Source: Tsuneonella sp. CC-YZS046 (lineage in GTDB: Bacteria; Pseudomonadota; Alphaproteobacteria; Sphingomonadales; Sphingomonadaceae). From it: a DNA stretch of 64,000 bases. Positions 63,377 to 64,000 of the stretch are shown here, piece after piece. The stretch's first letter is position 1. Every line of letters starts with the position of its first letter. The notes below the pieces were generated by a model. That model was not told the origin of the DNA. It made no database searches and saw nothing but the letters and a program-made list of their open reading frames with translations. The stretch covers positions 1,980,001-2,044,000 of the forward strand of contig NZ_CP141590.1 of assembly GCF_035581365.1 (NCBI RefSeq), written 5' to 3'. The position numbers and the translations under genes were made by a program.

Positions 63377-63806
63377 TATCGGCATCCTTCTCGCCAAGCG
63401 TCATCAGTTCATGGAAATGCTGTGCGAACAGCATCGTGGCAGGGCTCTCCTCCCCGCCGATCTCAACCAGGCGCGTGGCTGCATTCTCGTCACCACGATC
63501 CGCGAGATAGTTTATCCAGGCAACGCATTCCCCTGCGAGAAAGGAGCGAATATCATCCTCTCCATGCCTCACAGCGATCCCCGCTGCCCGGTCCAGCATG
63601 GAAATTACAGCCACCACATCGGAGAAGCCGCCATGCAATGCCGCCATCCGGGCGATGACCAAACCTTCGTTCAAAGCCCAAAACGCAATCTGCTCATCGC
63701 TGGTGGAAGCAATCTCCATCGTTCGCGCCACCAGTGCGCGTTGCGCGTGCAAGTCGCCTTGCGCTGCTTCCCGTAATCTGGCGAACACGTTCGATCTGCC
63801 TGCCAT
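63366..63806 (-). CDS. Phage-type hypothetical protein
   Basis: The 146-residue acidic, helix-rich product (MAGRSNVFARLREAAQGDLHAQRALVARTME) has the feel of a Sel1/TPR-like solenoid: GLVIARMAALHGGFSDVVAVI and NYLADRGDENAATRLVEIGG. The start is ATG at 63806, nine bases after the previous stop. It ends inside the start of the next gene, consistent with translational coupling. No specific function can be read. Confidence 0.65.
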   Translation of the reverse strand: MAGRSNVFARLREAAQGDLHAQRALVARTMEIASTSDEQIAFWALNEGLVIARMAALHGGFSDVVAVISMLDRAAGIAVRHGEDDIRSFLAGECVAWINYLADRGDENAATRLVEIGGEESPATMLFAQHFHELMTLGEKDADNAV

Positions 63807-63815
63807 TGTCGCCCC

Positions 63816-64000
63816 TCAATGCACCGTTGGAACCAGATCGGGAGCGGAAATCCCAAGTTCGCAGGCCATGAAAGCCGCTATTGCCGTCCAGCCTTGCGGC
63901 GAACCCAGCAGTGCCAGCAGATTCAGATCGATGGTGGTCAGTCGGCCAAAGACCACGCGACGATCCACACCCGTCATCTCCGAGAACTGACGCGTCAGTT
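63816..64000 (-). CDS. C-terminal end of a further phage-type gene (cut by the window)
   Basis: The frame is open from the right edge and stops at a TGA at 63816. The visible 60 residues end SPQGWTAIAAFMACELGISAPDLVPTVH and contain TGVDRRVVFGRLTTIDLNLLALLG. It is acidic and helical with no recognisable motif. The operon of overlapping minus-strand genes continues beyond the window. Confidence 0.55.
   Translation of the reverse strand, partial: LTRQFSEMTGVDRRVVFGRLTTIDLNLLALLGSPQGWTAIAAFMACELGISAPDLVPTVH

Overview
The window is a high-GC chromosomal segment from an alphaproteobacterium, most likely a sphingomonad (Novosphingobium/Sphingobium-like). The evidence is the gene content: glutathione-dependent formaldehyde oxidation, a ChpT-type phosphotransferase, an RpoH sigma factor, a ubiquinol-cytochrome c chaperone, tig/clpP/clpX, a catalytically degenerate PyrC next to PyrB, many SPOR proteins and an abundance of TonB/REP-like features. 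No organism name can be read directly from the sequence.

Layout. 1-3060: tail of a surface-polysaccharide locus (partial gene, flippase, GT92-like glycosyltransferase). 3122-8143: Atm1-type ABC exporter, then a formaldehyde detoxification operon (adhC, VOC protein, fghA, enoyl-CoA hydratase). 8156-18364: core housekeeping genes: hslVU, bamE, cytochrome bc1 chaperone, DUF177, the RNase P RNA, an AmpD-like amidase, chpT, a GIY-YIG/JAMM fusion bracketed by inverted REP-like repeats, rluD, rpoH, mtgA and a zinc CDF exporter.

18400-33770 is an accessory region. An AT-rich spacer with nested inverted repeats leads to a second, nearly identical adhC in opposite orientation. Next comes a catabolic gene set (TonB receptor, acyl-CoA synthetase, bicupin, small ABM-like zinc-ribbon protein, MocR regulator, aldehyde dehydrogenase). 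Each of its transcription starts carries the same direct-repeat operator, CTGGCACCAT-N14-(C/A)(A/T)GGNNCTA, so it looks like one MocR regulon. The aldehyde dehydrogenase is frameshifted. Beyond it are an Rhs remnant, a lower-GC hypothetical gene, an elaborate structured-RNA-like element, an epoxide-hydrolase-like gene, an SDR gene and a truncated integrase at a tRNA-Gly whose acceptor stem seems to lack three bases.

33981-57655 returns to core genes: clpX, clpP, a YbaL-type antiporter and tig with a histone-H1-like tail; tRNA-Leu; der; L,D-transpeptidase; bfr/bfd with a Fur-like palindrome; a ParA-like ATPase with a disordered basic partner between SPOR proteins; pyrB with a pseudo-dihydroorotase; sppA. 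57735-64000: tRNA-Val followed by a second integrated element, with a tight four-gene cargo operon (DUF4145, zinc ribbon, membrane protein, HEPN-like protein) and, on the opposite strand, prophage virion-type genes that run out of the window.

The observations most worth following are the GIY-YIG/REP-repeat association with its repeat-made gene fusion, the four-site MocR regulon, the structured element at about 31 kb, the cargo operon at tRNA-Val and the ParA/partner pair.
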